Source: Ensifer sp. USDA 6670 (GTDB lineage: Bacteria > Pseudomonadota > Alphaproteobacteria > Rhizobiales > Rhizobiaceae). Taken from it: a stretch of 64,000 bases of DNA. The DNA lies in NCBI GenBank assembly GCA_000421085.1, contig ATWE01000001.1:186001-250000 (forward strand), written 5' to 3'. The position numbers and the translations under genes are program-made. This document shows, one piece after another, positions 1 through 10,324 of the stretch. The first letter of the stretch is position 1; each line of letters opens with the position of its first letter. The notes beneath the pieces are model-generated. The model saw only the letters and a program-made list of their open reading frames with translations, was not told the origin of the DNA and did no database searches.

Positions 1-1748
1 AATTCGTCGTTGGCAACTTCGAAGAGGCCGATCTCATTGGTCTCGACCTCAGCCCTGTAGAGCCCCGGCTCGCCTTCCGTGAGCGTGACTTCCTGGGTCC
101 GGCCGGAAGGATAGGTGAGGGTCGCCTGGCCGGGATCTCCTTCGATCGTCTGGCGCGTGATCTCGAGCGTCCGGCCCATGGCGCGAGCGGTAAGCGCCTC
201 CTCTTCGAGCGCCGGCTCCTGCATGAGCCAATGCGCCGTGCGGCGATAGAGCGAGACATGCGGCCCACCGCCTTCGAAGCCGCGCGCCCACAGCCAGCCC
301 TGATCGGATAGCAGCATGGCGACGCGCCCTTTGCCGACGCGGTTGAGGACCAGCAGCGGCTTGCCGTCTGCAGCTTCCATCACCGTCTGCCCGAGCGGCC
401 TGTCCACATCGACGGTACGGAACCAGCGGCCCCAGGCCGGCGGCTCGTTCGCTGCCCCTTCGAGGCCGCGGGTGACCGGATGCTTCTTTCCCTCCTCGGA
501 CAGCCGGGGGAAGAACGCCTTCTCGTTCATGACGCCGGTCGGCGTTGCCGGCAGCACCGCCGCAAGCGGGGTCGCGGCGATCGAATCGTCGCCGGCGTGC
601 TCCGGCCCGGCGGCGATCAGCAGCGCTCCACCGTTCTGCACGTATTGGGCGATGTTGTCGTAATAGAGGATCGGCAGCACGCCACGATGCTGGTAGCGAT
701 CGAAGATGATGAGATCGAACTCGCTGATCTTGTCGACGAAAAGCTCCCGCGTCGGGAAGGCGATGAGCGAGAGTTCGTTGATCGGCGTGCCGTCCTGTTT
801 CTCCGGTGGCCGCAGAATGGTGAAATGGACGAGGTCGACCGCGGCATCGGATTTAAGGAGGTTGCGCCAGGCGCGCTCGCCCGCATGCGGCTCTCCGGAA
901 ACGAGGAGCACGCGAAGATTTTCTCGGATGCCGTCCAGCACATGTACGGCGCGGTTGTTCGTCTCGGTCACTTCTCCGGGAACCGGATTGACTGCGAATT
1001 CCAGTATGTTGTTGCCGCCGCGCGGTACGGTGAAGGTGAACGGAACGTCTGTGCCGGGCTCCGCCTGCTCCGTGGCGATCTCGTTGCCGTTCAGGCGGAT
1101 CGTCACCTCGGCGCTGCCGCCGGGAGCCGCGCCGTCGTCCACGACCCGAAATGTCATCTGCTGCTGTTCGCCGACGATGCCGAAGCGGGGGGCGCTCACG
1201 ATTTCGATGCGCCGGTCGAACTCGTCCGGCTTGCCGCTTATCAGGGCGTGGACGGGTGCATCGAAGCCGAGCTTCTGGTTGACATCCGGCACGTCGTGGA
1301 TCTGGCCGTCGGTGATGAAGATGGCGCCGCCGACACGGGCGGGCGGCACGTCTGCAAGTGCCGTTGTCAGGGCGCCGAAGAGCCTGGTCGAGGGTGCCTC
1401 GGTTTCCTCGCCGTCGGCGGCTTCGACGATGCGCGCCTCGATCTGGGGGAAACGGGAAAGGCGCTCCTTGAGGCCTTCGAGCGCCTGGTCCGTCTGCGCG
1501 CGGCGGTCACCGTTCTCCTGGCTCTGGCTGCGGTCGACAACGACGGCGACAATGGTGGAGAGGGGTTCGCGCTCCTCCTGAAAGAGGACGGGATTTGCAA
1601 GAGCGAAGCAGAATGCAGCCAGCGCTGCCGCCCTGATCCACGCTCCACGAACACCGCGCCAGATGCCGAGTGCCGCCAGAACGACTGCGACAAGCGTCAG
1701 TGCCGCGAGATAGGGCCAGGCGAGAAGCGGCGAGAAATCGATTGTCAT
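1..1748 (-). CDS. VWA/glutamine-amidotransferase-like membrane protein (partial, C-terminus outside window)
   Basis: The gene reads on the minus strand from ATG at 1748 and stays open to the window edge (about 582 codons seen). The N-terminus has two hydrophobic segments (about residues 8-25 and 35-50). A von Willebrand-like region follows, starting VVVDRSQSQ, with an acidic/serine metal-site pattern, and then a class I glutamine-amidotransferase-like fold (LLIAAGPEH). It starts 10 bp after the stop of the BatA/DUF4159 gene and is the last visible member of the MoxR operon. It is probably a cell-envelope protein working with the MoxR ATPase. The domain calls come from motifs alone; the fold is likely but the function is unknown. 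Confidence 0.8.
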   Translation of the reverse strand, partial: MTIDFSPLLAWPYLAALTLVAVVLAALGIWRGVRGAWIRAAALAAFCFALANPVLFQEEREPLSTIVAVVVDRSQSQENGDRRAQTDQALEGLKERLSRFPQIEARIVEAADGEETEAPSTRLFGALTTALADVPPARVGGAIFITDGQIHDVPDVNQKLGFDAPVHALISGKPDEFDRRIEIVSAPRFGIVGEQQQMTFRVVDDGAAPGGSAEVTIRLNGNEIATEQAEPGTDVPFTFTVPRGGNNILEFAVNPVPGEVTETNNRAVHVLDGIRENLRVLLVSGEPHAGERAWRNLLKSDAAVDLVHFTILRPPEKQDGTPINELSLIAFPTRELFVDKISEFDLIIFDRYQHRGVLPILYYDNIAQYVQNGGALLIAAGPEHAGDDSIAATPLAAVLPATPTGVMNEKAFFPRLSEEGKKHPVTRGLEGAANEPPAWGRWFRTVDVDRPLGQTVMEAADGKPLLVLNRVGKGRVAMLLSDQGWLWARGFEGGGPHVSLYRRTAHWLMQEPALEEEALTARAMGRTLEITRQTIEGDPGQATLTYPSGRTQEVTLTEGEPGLYRAEVETNEIGLFEVANDE

Positions 1749-1758
1749 CGCCGGGTCC

Positions 1759-4572
1759 TCACTGTCCGAGCCGCTCGAGCAGGGCGGGCACGTGCACCTG
1801 GTCGGCCTTGTAGTTGCCGGTCAGCATGTACATCATGATGTTGACACCGGAGCGAAAGGCGTATTCGCGCTGCATTTCGTCCGGCGGCACGGTCGGCAGG
1901 AGTGCGACTCCGTTCGAATCCACCGCCCATGCACCGGCAAAGTCGTTGCCGGTGATGATGATCGGCGTCACCCCGTCGCCCGGTCGCGCCGGCCGGTTGC
2001 TCGGTTCCTCGCGACTATCGAGCTGGGATTCGATCCAAAGCGGGCTGCCGGTATAGCGGCCGGGAAAATTCGTCAGCAGATAGAAGGCCTTGGTCAGGAC
2101 ATGGTCGGCCGGAACCGGCTCCAGCGGTGGTATGTCGAGATTGCCGAGGATCGCCTGGAGACGTTCGGTGTTCGCGCTGGTTCCGTTCGATGAAGAGCCG
2201 AGCGAGGAAAACTGATCGCGCGTGTCGAACAGGACCGTGCCGCCCGCCCGCATATAGGCATCGATTCGGCTGACGGCTTGCGGGCTCGGCATGGGCGCGC
2301 TGGCGGAAATCGGCCAGTAGATGATGGGGTAGAGGCTCAATTCGTCCTTGGAGATGTCAAGACCGACGGGCGCGCCGGGCTCGAGCGTGGTGCGATAGGT
2401 CAGGAAGTCGGTGAGGCCTCTCAGCCCGTCCTCGGAAAGGCGGTCCACCTCTTCCTCGCCGGTGACCACATAGGCGAGGTGCGTGGTGTCCAGCCGCTCG
2501 AGGATGCGCTGATCGTCCGGGCGCGCGTCGTCGGCAAAGGCCTGCGGCGGGGCGAGGAAGAAGGTCCCGGCGAGGACCATGACGAGTGCCGAAGTGGCCC
2601 TTGCCATCCGAGCGCGTGAAAAGACGCCGCCCATGAAGAGAACGATCAAGGCGTCCGCGAGCAGCAGCAGGAGGGCGAGCGTCATCAGCGCCGGCTTCAG
2701 CGACCAGCTTTCCGCACCGGCCAGCCGTTCGGAGGTATGGGGGCCGGCGGTGGTCATGTCGATCCTCTTGAGCTCGGCGTCGCGCGGCAAGAGGTTGAGC
2801 GCCGTGAAGCCATCCTCGGAGCCGTAGAGCCCCGGAGGATTGTCGGCTGTCGCGACCGGTGCCTTGCCGGGCACGATGTCGAGGGGACGGGCATTGCCGG
2901 TCTCGGCGACGAGCAGGCCATCGGCGTTCAGAAGCCGGTAGGGCGGCAAGGTCTGCGCCTTCACCGCCTTGCCGTCGCTGGCGATACCGCCGCCGCGCGA
3001 AAGCTGGACACTGCGGCGGAGCATTTCAACGAAATGGCCCGAGATCGGCAGGTTCGACCATGTGGCCTCGGCGCTGACGTGAAAGAGCACGATACGGCCC
3101 GCCCCGCGTGTCGCAGTCGTGACCAGCGGTGTGCCGTCGGCGAGGTTTGCCCATGTGCGCTCCGCCAGATCGGCCGTCGGCTCGGCCAGAACCTGCCGCT
3201 TGACGAGAATGTCGGTGGGGCGGGCCATGCCGGCGAAGGGGCTGTTGCCGGGATAATCGGCGAGCGGCTGCGGCTCGGACCAGGAGAGCGCGCCGCCGAG
3301 CGCCCGTTCGCCCTGGCGAAGCGTGACCGGGACGAGCGGATCGTCGGCAGGTGCGGCTGCCAGGCGGGGGCCGGCGAAGCGGATCAGCGTGCCGCCATTG
3401 TCGATCCATTTCCCAAGCAGGGGATAGGTCTCTTCCGGCAGCCGGCCGATGTCAGCCATGATCAGAACCGAGGGGCGCTGCTCCAGAAGCTCCGGAATCG
3501 CAACGGCAAGATCGCTCTGGCGCGGCTCGACGAGATCCGCATAGGGGGCGAGCGCCCGATTGATATAGTAGAGCGGCGAGAGCAGCGGCTGCGACAGGTC
3601 ACGTGCCTCGCCGCTCAACAGAGCCACGCGACGGCGGCGGAATCCGTCGTCGAGGAGATGCTGGGCGCCGGCAGTCGCGGCTCCTTCGATGCCGATGCGG
3701 GCGAAGTCGTTGCGCAGTTCGAACGGGGCCTCGATCATCCCCTTGGCGGTCGCTGCGCCGGGTGCGAAATCGATCGCCCCACTGGCGATCGCACGACCGC
3801 GGGTATCGAAGGCAACGATCGGCAAGGAACGGCCGCCGTCGGTCTTCAGCCGGCTCGCCGTCACCGACATGCCGCCGGACTCGTTGCTCGTCGCAGTGAG
3901 TGCCACGGCCTCGGTGCCGTCCGCTTCGATCACCTTGAGACCGGCCGCGCCTATCCCGGCCAGTGCCTCCATCGTCTTGCCGTCGCCCCCTTCGATGCCG
4001 TCCGTGATAAAGGCGACCGTTCCGGGAGGAGCGTCTTCGAAGGCCGCTTGCAAGGCCGCGATTGCGGAGCCACGGTCGGCAGGCAGCGGTTCGGGTCTCG
4101 CCGCCGCCAGCCGGTTGCGCGCAGTGCTCGCCGATCCGGGCGTCGCGTCGTGCTGGCGCTCTCCGGTGAAGACGATCGAAATCGCAATATCCTTCGCCTC
4201 TGCGTCGTCGATCAGCGCCGAGGCGGCCTCGACACGCCTCTCCCAGTCGGGTGCCGTTGCCCAACTGTTGTCGATCAGCAGCGCCAGCGGCCCGGAGGTC
4301 GCGAGCGTATTGCTGCGCGGGTTGAAGACAGGGTCGGCGATCGCGAAGATGACGGCCGCGGCCATCAGCATTCTGAGAAGCGTCAGCCACCAGGGGCTTT
4401 TCGAGGGCGTCTCCTCGCGCTTCATCACCGAGGCAAGAATGCGCAGCGGCGGGAAGATCTCGGCCGCCGGTCTCGGCGGCGTCATGCGCAGCAGCCACCA
4501 GATCACCGGCAGTGCCACGAGTGCTGCCAGTATGGCAGGGTTGGCAAAAATGAAGGAGAGGCCGCCGATCAT
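1759..4572 (-). CDS. BatA-N / DUF4159 membrane protein
   Basis: This 937-residue protein has an aerotolerance-type BatA N-terminal region: a membrane segment at about 10-27, a conserved stretch with PPLRILASV, and a second membrane segment at about 64-80. A VWA-like region starting near residue 95 (ALLIDNSWA) follows. Two hydrophobic segments near 640-700 precede a C-terminal DUF4159 domain with the YPIIYWP and GGTVLFDTRD motifs. The start codon overlaps the DUF58 stop by ATGA, so translation is probably coupled. In related MoxR operons such proteins are membrane partners of the AAA ATPase, possibly in folding or metal insertion of envelope proteins. The substrate is unknown. Confidence 0.88.
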   Translation of the reverse strand: MIGGLSFIFANPAILAALVALPVIWWLLRMTPPRPAAEIFPPLRILASVMKREETPSKSPWWLTLLRMLMAAAVIFAIADPVFNPRSNTLATSGPLALLIDNSWATAPDWERRVEAASALIDDAEAKDIAISIVFTGERQHDATPGSASTARNRLAAARPEPLPADRGSAIAALQAAFEDAPPGTVAFITDGIEGGDGKTMEALAGIGAAGLKVIEADGTEAVALTATSNESGGMSVTASRLKTDGGRSLPIVAFDTRGRAIASGAIDFAPGAATAKGMIEAPFELRNDFARIGIEGAATAGAQHLLDDGFRRRRVALLSGEARDLSQPLLSPLYYINRALAPYADLVEPRQSDLAVAIPELLEQRPSVLIMADIGRLPEETYPLLGKWIDNGGTLIRFAGPRLAAAPADDPLVPVTLRQGERALGGALSWSEPQPLADYPGNSPFAGMARPTDILVKRQVLAEPTADLAERTWANLADGTPLVTTATRGAGRIVLFHVSAEATWSNLPISGHFVEMLRRSVQLSRGGGIASDGKAVKAQTLPPYRLLNADGLLVAETGNARPLDIVPGKAPVATADNPPGLYGSEDGFTALNLLPRDAELKRIDMTTAGPHTSERLAGAESWSLKPALMTLALLLLLADALIVLFMGGVFSRARMARATSALVMVLAGTFFLAPPQAFADDARPDDQRILERLDTTHLAYVVTGEEEVDRLSEDGLRGLTDFLTYRTTLEPGAPVGLDISKDELSLYPIIYWPISASAPMPSPQAVSRIDAYMRAGGTVLFDTRDQFSSLGSSSNGTSANTERLQAILGNLDIPPLEPVPADHVLTKAFYLLTNFPGRYTGSPLWIESQLDSREEPSNRPARPGDGVTPIIITGNDFAGAWAVDSNGVALLPTVPPDEMQREYAFRSGVNIMMYMLTGNYKADQVHVPALLERLGQ

Positions 4573-5489
4573 GAGAGCCCCCCATGGGCCGCTCGGCCCG
4601 GCATGCCTGAAAGATGCATATGCACCGCGACCAGGGCTTCCGACGCCGCCCGATCCGTCCTGTGCGGAATGAAGGTCCAGCCGAGATGGCGCAGGCTCGT
4701 GCCGAGGCTGTCGCGGCGGGCGCGATAGGCACGCTGGTAATCCTCGCGCAGGATCTCGGCGCGTCCCGCGGTCAGCTTCTCGCCGGTTTCAGGGTCGGTG
4801 AACTCGGTTCTGCCGGCATAGGGGAAGACCTCCTCCGCCGGATCGGCGATCTCCACGACATGGCCGCGCAGGCCCCGGCGAGCGAGCGGTCCAAGTCGTT
4901 CCATCACCCGGTCGGCGGGGTCGAGAAAATCGCCGATCAGAACAAGGTCGCTGGCGCCGCGGATCATTCCGGTATCGGGCAGGCCCTCCGAAAGCGGACT
5001 ATGCATGATTGCGGTTGCCAGCCGCTCGGCGGCGTTGCGCGCCGAAACCGGCTCCATCACGCCCGGGCAGCCGATCCGCTCGCCGGAACGGGCGAGAATT
5101 TCGGCGAGCGCCAGCATCAGCACCAGAGCGCGGCTCTCCTTCGAAACGGCGCCGAGCGTCGATTTGTACATCATCGAGGGCGAGAGATCGGCCCAAAGCC
5201 AGATCGTGTGCGCTGCCTCCCATTCGCGGTCGCGGACATAGGTGTGGTCGTCCTTGGCGGAGCGGCGCCAGTCGATGCGCGAAAGGCTCTCGCCGTCGCT
5301 GTAAGGGCGGAACTGCCAGAAGTTCTCACCGATACCGCGCTTGCGCCGGCCGTGCCAGCCGGTGATTACCGTATTGGCGATCCTGCGCGCTTCGACGAGA
5401 CAGTCGGGCACGAGCATCGCGCGCTGCTGCGCGCGCGACAGAACCTCACCGGAAGGGGTACGCGCGACAATGTGCCCGATCGAGGCCAT
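4569..5489 (-). CDS. DUF58 domain-containing protein
   Basis: This 306-aa soluble protein carries the DUF58 hallmark: RPYSDGE at 61-67 followed by RIDW at 71-74. A VWA-like strand WADLSPSM at 99-106 resembles the start of a metal-ion-dependent adhesion site. DUF58 proteins almost always lie beside MoxR AAA ATPases, as here: the start is 3 bp from the MoxR stop, and its own stop overlaps the next start (ATGA). The role is inferred to be an adaptor between the ATPase and the two membrane VWA-type proteins. Biochemical function is not established for the family. Confidence 0.9.
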   Translation of the reverse strand: MASIGHIVARTPSGEVLSRAQQRAMLVPDCLVEARRIANTVITGWHGRRKRGIGENFWQFRPYSDGESLSRIDWRRSAKDDHTYVRDREWEAAHTIWLWADLSPSMMYKSTLGAVSKESRALVLMLALAEILARSGERIGCPGVMEPVSARNAAERLATAIMHSPLSEGLPDTGMIRGASDLVLIGDFLDPADRVMERLGPLARRGLRGHVVEIADPAEEVFPYAGRTEFTDPETGEKLTAGRAEILREDYQRAYRARRDSLGTSLRHLGWTFIPHRTDRAASEALVAVHMHLSGMPGRAAHGGLS

Positions 5490-5492
5490 GCG

Positions 5493-6506
<1,014 letters not shown>

Positions 6507-6524
6507 TGCAAGTCTCCCGGTCAT

Positions 6525-6864
6525 CCGCTTCTGGATCGATCGCCGATGCCGGCTGTCCAGTTCCTGTTTTTCAATTTAGACCCCGCGGGGCGGCTGACAA
6601 GCCGCCGCCGTCGCACTATCTCGTGAGCTTGACACCAAGCCTGAAGCATTGCGTTCCAGGCGCGAATGCGGACATATGCGCCGAAGCGAGCTTGTGGTGC
6701 CTACCCGACGCTACAGCGCCGCGTCATACCAGACGCGCAAGGCTTGCTGTAGCACTTTTAACTGCTGCATGCTTTTGCCCTCGATAGGCTACGATCAAGG
6801 AAACATGCGGCAGGCAACGGCGTCATGCTTCGGATGCAAGATCGAGACCAAACGGGACGGAACA
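6525..6864. other. Intergenic region with rhizobial repeat
   Basis: This 340-bp stretch lies between the divergent MoxR and DUF1285 genes. It must hold both promoters, but no convincing -35/-10 pair stands out. The right half (about 6720-6812) is a copy of the repeat seen again at 33187-33273. The open frame that runs into the DUF1285 gene from 6649 has no good ribosome-binding site and crosses the repeat, so it is not taken as coding. Confidence 0.6.
6720..6812. repeat. Intergenic repeat, type A, full copy
   Basis: A small hairpin (CGCGTC, loop ATACCA, GACGCG) is followed by about 70 bp beginning with GCTGTAGCACTTTT and CTGCTGCATG. The whole unit aligns with 33187-33273, and its left half with 23868-23903 and 33112-33150. 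It lies upstream of the DUF1285 gene and outside any coding sequence. Function is unknown; it looks like a dispersed Sinorhizobium intergenic repeat. Confidence 0.65.
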
Positions 6865-7488
6865 ATGGCAGAAGCCAAGATTCAGCAAACGGGCGACGCG
6901 GCCGGCCTGGCGGCGCTGATCGCACGCGCTGCCGGGCAGACGGGCGGCGAGGTGAGAGGGTTGCCGCCGGTCGACCGCTGGAATCCGCCGTTCTGCGGTG
7001 ACATCGACATGGAAATCCGGGGCGATGGAACCTGGTTCTATATGGGCACGCCGATCGGCCGCCAGCCGCTGGTGAGGCTGTTCTCGACCGTGCTTCGCAA
7101 GGACGACGACGGCAAGACCTATCTCGTAACGCCTGTGGAAAAGGTCGGCATCCGCGTCGCCGACGCGCCGTTCATCGCCGTCGAGATGAGGGTGACCGAG
7201 AAGGACGGCGAGAATGTGCTGACCTTCCGCACCAATGTCGGCGACGTGGTGGAGGCAGGGCCGGAGCATCCCTTGCGCTTCGTCATCCATGGCGAAAATC
7301 GCGAACTCAAACCCTATCTCCATGTGCGCGGGCGGCTGGAAGCGCTCGTCTCGCGACCGGTGATGTACGACATCGTCGAGCTCGGCGAGACAATCGTGGT
7401 GGAAGGGGTGGAGATGTTCTGTGTCAGATCGGCCGGAGCGGTCTTCCCGATCATGCCCGCGGCCGAGCTGGAAGCTTTGTCTCGATGA
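6865..7488 (+). CDS. DUF1285 domain-containing protein
   Basis: This 207-aa protein matches the DUF1285 family by the segments PPVDRWNPPFCGDIDM near residue 33 and GTWFYMGTPI near 55. The family has a beta-rich two-domain fold and no known activity. ATG at 6865 is chosen because a purine-rich stretch (GGGACGG) lies before it and the family usually starts here; the frame is open further upstream but runs through a repeat. It overlaps the Nudix gene by ATGA and so begins a three-gene unit with the CoA pyrophosphatase and the CCA-adding enzyme, an arrangement suggesting a housekeeping role. Confidence 0.88.
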   Translation: MAEAKIQQTGDAAGLAALIARAAGQTGGEVRGLPPVDRWNPPFCGDIDMEIRGDGTWFYMGTPIGRQPLVRLFSTVLRKDDDGKTYLVTPVEKVGIRVADAPFIAVEMRVTEKDGENVLTFRTNVGDVVEAGPEHPLRFVIHGENRELKPYLHVRGRLEALVSRPVMYDIVELGETIVVEGVEMFCVRSAGAVFPIMPAAELEALSR

Positions 7489-8117
7489 GCAGTCACCCAT
7501 ACTCCGCCGACGAATTCCGTCGCCGCGCGCTGCAGCAGGCGGGGGGGCCGATCGAGACCGCCTGGCGCGATCACGGCGACTTCCTTCTGAACCCGGGTAT
7601 CGTATCTTATCTGGAGTCCCTGCATCTGAAGGATGCCGCAGTCCTCGTCCCCGTCGTCGACGACGGCGAAGACGCCAGCGTCATCTTCACCCAGCGCACC
7701 TCGAATTTGCGCAAGCATTCCGGTCAGGTCGCCTTTCCGGGCGGTGCGGTGGATCCCGAAGACCACTCCATCGAAGTCGCCGCACTCCGAGAGGCTGAGG
7801 AGGAGATCGGGCTCGATCCGCGTTTCGTCGAGACGGTCGCGCGGCTGCCGCATTACATGGCCATGTCCGGCTTCCGCATCACGCCGGTGCTTGCGGTGGT
7901 TCAGCCCGGCTTCGTACTTGCGCCGAATCCGGAGGAAGTGGAGAGCGTGTTCGAGGTGCCGTTGTCGTTCCTGATGAATCCGCGAAATCATGGGCGGGGA
8001 AGCAGCCACTGGCAGGGCGCTGAGCGCCATTTCTATCGCATGCCCTATGGCGAAAGGAACATCTGGGGGATCACCGCGGGGATCGTCCGCATGCTCTATG
8101 AAAGGCTCTATGCATGA
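7485..8117 (+). CDS. CoA pyrophosphatase, Nudix family
   Basis: This 210-aa Nudix hydrolase has the full Nudix box at about 86-108 (GG, then five residues, E, then REAEEEIG). The CoA-pyrophosphatase signature LRKHSGQVAFPGG lies just before it at 75-87. Members cleave coenzyme A to phosphopantetheine and 3',5'-ADP, probably clearing oxidised CoA. The start overlaps the DUF1285 stop (ATGA) and its stop overlaps the start of the CCA gene in the same way. The family call is firm; the preferred substrate is inferred from the signature. Confidence 0.92.
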   Translation: MSSHPYSADEFRRRALQQAGGPIETAWRDHGDFLLNPGIVSYLESLHLKDAAVLVPVVDDGEDASVIFTQRTSNLRKHSGQVAFPGGAVDPEDHSIEVAALREAEEEIGLDPRFVETVARLPHYMAMSGFRITPVLAVVQPGFVLAPNPEEVESVFEVPLSFLMNPRNHGRGSSHWQGAERHFYRMPYGERNIWGITAGIVRMLYERLYA

Positions 8118-9373
8118 CTTCCATTGTCGCCGAGCGCTGGTTTCAGGCTCCTCATCTTCGCCGCATCTTCGACCTGTTGAACGCCGATGGCGGCGAGGTT
8201 CGGGTCGTCGGAGGCGCGATCCGCAACAGCCTCATGGGTTTGCCGGCCGGTGATGTCGACCTGGCAACCACCTGGCGTCCCGAGGAGGTGACCGAGCGGG
8301 CGGGGGGCGCCGGCGTCAAGGCGGTGCCGACGGGAATCGACCATGGCACCGTGACGCTCGTCATCGAAGGTATTCCCTATGAGATAACGACCCTGCGCCG
8401 CGACGTCGCGACCGACGGGCGTCGCGCCGAAGTGGCCTTCGGGACCGACTGGAAAGCGGATGCGGAACGCCGCGACTTCACCATCAACGCCCTCTATGCC
8501 GGTGCGGACGGCGAGATCATCGACCATGTCGGGGGCCTCGGGGACATCGAGACGCGGACGGTCCGTTTCATCGGCAGCGCAGCCGAACGCGTGGCGGAGG
8601 ACTATCTCCGTATTCTTCGCTTCTTCCGCTTCTTCGCGCATTACGGCAGCGGCCGTCCGGACGCCGAGGGCCTGAGGGCCTGCGCCCAGGCCCGCGCGAA
8701 GCTCGCCACGCTTTCCGCCGAACGCGTCTGGACGGAGACGAAGAAGCTGCTTTCGGCCGACGACCCGGGCCGTGCGCTCCTGTGGATGCGGCAGGCAGGT
8801 GTCCTGAGCGAGATCCTGCCCGAGACCGAGAAATGGGGCATCGACGCTATCCCCGCGCTGATCGCGGCGGAGAAGAGTTTCTCCTGGAAGGCGGACCCGC
8901 TCCTGAGACTTGCGGCGATCGTCCCGCCGGACGCTGCCCGGCTCGAAGCCATGGCCAAACGTCTGCGGTTGTCGAAGGCGGAGAGCGCTTACCTCGACCG
9001 GTTCGCCGAAGCGCCGGAAATCGCCGCTACTCTTGCGGATGCGGCGCTCGACCGCCAGCTCTATCGCCATGGCGCAGAAGGAATTATCGTCCGGCTGAGG
9101 CTTGCGCTTGCCTCGGCGCGCCGCAAGGCCGAGACCGATCCGGCATTCCTTGCCGACAGCGCGTCCTTTCATCGGCTCCTTGCACGGGCGGAGAAATGGC
9201 AGCGGCCCGTCTTCCCGTTGAACGGTGCCGATGTCCTCAAACTGGGGATTCCCGCCGGTCCTAAGGTGGGAGAAGTGCTGGCAGAGCTCGAAGCCTTCTG
9301 GGTCGAGCGCAACTTCAGCGTCGAGCGGGCGACCCTCGTCGCCCGGCTCGAATCGATGGTGCGGTCGGGCTGA
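8114..9373 (+). CDS. cca: CCA tRNA nucleotidyltransferase
   Basis: This 419-aa polymerase-beta-type nucleotidyltransferase has GGAIRN at 33-38, the metal-binding pair in GDVDL (Asp47 and Asp49), and RRDFTINALY at 119-128, the conserved region of class II CCA-adding enzymes. It adds or repairs the 3' CCA of tRNAs. No HD phosphohydrolase motif is visible. It is the last gene of the DUF1285-Nudix-cca overlap series. A poly(A) polymerase of the same superfamily is the alternative, but rhizobia usually carry this gene as their CCA enzyme. Confidence 0.93.
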   Translation: MTSIVAERWFQAPHLRRIFDLLNADGGEVRVVGGAIRNSLMGLPAGDVDLATTWRPEEVTERAGGAGVKAVPTGIDHGTVTLVIEGIPYEITTLRRDVATDGRRAEVAFGTDWKADAERRDFTINALYAGADGEIIDHVGGLGDIETRTVRFIGSAAERVAEDYLRILRFFRFFAHYGSGRPDAEGLRACAQARAKLATLSAERVWTETKKLLSADDPGRALLWMRQAGVLSEILPETEKWGIDAIPALIAAEKSFSWKADPLLRLAAIVPPDAARLEAMAKRLRLSKAESAYLDRFAEAPEIAATLADAALDRQLYRHGAEGIIVRLRLALASARRKAETDPAFLADSASFHRLLARAEKWQRPVFPLNGADVLKLGIPAGPKVGEVLAELEAFWVERNFSVERATLVARLESMVRSG

Positions 9374-9390
9374 AACCGGCCGGGTCGCGG

Positions 9391-9576
9391 TCAGGCGACC
9401 TTGGTTTCGTCGACGATGCGGGCCTTGATGTTGTCGACCATGTTTTCGCGGATGATCGTCTCGCCATGAGTCTCGCGCATGTGCTCGACGACCCGGCGCA
9501 CGATTTCCGCATCATTGTCAGCGCGGGTGTGCCAAGGGCAGCCCGGGACGAGCGAACCGCATTCGAATAGGCGCAT
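9391..9576 (-). CDS. DUF1059 domain-containing small protein
   Basis: This 61-aa protein has the DUF1059 pattern: two cysteines in CGSLVPGC near the N-terminus, a tryptophan-histidine pair (WHTRAD), then HMRETHG. These features suggest a small metal-binding protein. ATG at 9576 is preferred over a longer frame because GGAGGA lies 6 bp upstream. It stands alone, convergent with cca and divergent from apt. The function of the family is unknown. Confidence 0.85.
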   Translation of the reverse strand: MRLFECGSLVPGCPWHTRADNDAEIVRRVVEHMRETHGETIIRENMVDNIKARIVDETKVA

Positions 9577-9750
9577 GGTGTTCCTCCTTCCTACAATCGG
9601 CAAAGCCTCCCCTTGAAAAGCCTAGCATCAACCCGCGCTCTCGCCAAATTGTTCCGGCCCGGACCCGGAGCGAAGAAAATCCTGTAAACGGGCGCTTCGT
9701 TGGTGCTATGCCTGTGGCAACAAAGGATCCAGAAAAGGCCGCATTCACAC

Positions 9751-10293
9751 ATGACCGCTGTTCAATCGGAACTGATTTCCGCCATTCGAAGCATTCCGGA
9801 CTATCCGAAACCCGGCGTCATGTTCCGTGACATCACGACCCTGCTCGGCAACCCGCGGGCATTCCGCCGGGCGATAGACGAGCTCGTCCACCCCTATGCC
9901 GGTACCAAGGTCGACAAGATCGCCGGCATCGAGGCGCGCGGCTTTATCCTGGGCGGCGCGATTGCACACCAGCTTTCGGCCGGCTTCATACCCATTCGCA
10001 AGAAAGGAAAGTTGCCGCACGACACCGTGCGGATCGCCTACAGTCTGGAATACGGCGTGGACGAGATGGAAATGCACAGGGACGCGGTCGCTCCCGGCGA
10101 CAAGGTGATCCTCGTCGATGACCTGATCGCCACCGGCGGCACCGCCGAGGGCGCCGCCAAGCTCCTGAAGCAGATGGGCGCGGACATCGTCGCAGCCTGC
10201 TTCATCATCGATCTGCCTGAGCTCGGCGGACGCAAGAAGCTCGAAGCGCTCGGCGTAAATGTGCGCACACTCATCGAATTCGAGGGGCATTGA
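9751..10293 (+). CDS. apt: Adenine phosphoribosyltransferase
   Basis: This 180-aa protein has the usual family length. The PRPP-binding loop [10 protein letters not shown] is at 122-131 and the purine-side motif EARGFILGG is near 61-69. It converts adenine and PRPP to AMP (purine salvage) in the cytoplasm. ATG at 9751 gives the usual N-terminus; the longer open frame begins 51 bp earlier without a ribosome-binding site. It is monocistronic between the DUF1059 gene and the convergent MaoC pair. Confidence 0.96.
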   Translation: MTAVQSELISAIRSIPDYPKPGVMFRDITTLLGNPRAFRRAIDELVHPYAGTKVDKIAGIEARGFILGGAIAHQLSAGFIPIRKKGKLPHDTVRIAYSLEYGVDEMEMHRDAVAPGDKVILVDDLIATGGTAEGAAKLLKQMGADIVAACFIIDLPELGGRKKLEALGVNVRTLIEFEGH

Positions 10294-10324
10294 GCCCACC
10301 GGCTCATGGGCTCACTCGCGCCTT

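Noticed and set aside
480..1838. Long plus-strand open frame (452 codons) opposite the first two membrane-protein genes
   Set aside because: It is antisense to genes with clear domains, has no ribosome-binding site, and its translation shows the low-complexity Arg/Gly pattern of a high-GC shadow frame.
2737..4728. Plus-strand open frame of 663 codons
   Set aside because: It lies opposite the BatA/DUF4159 and DUF58 genes; no recognisable domain or start signal.
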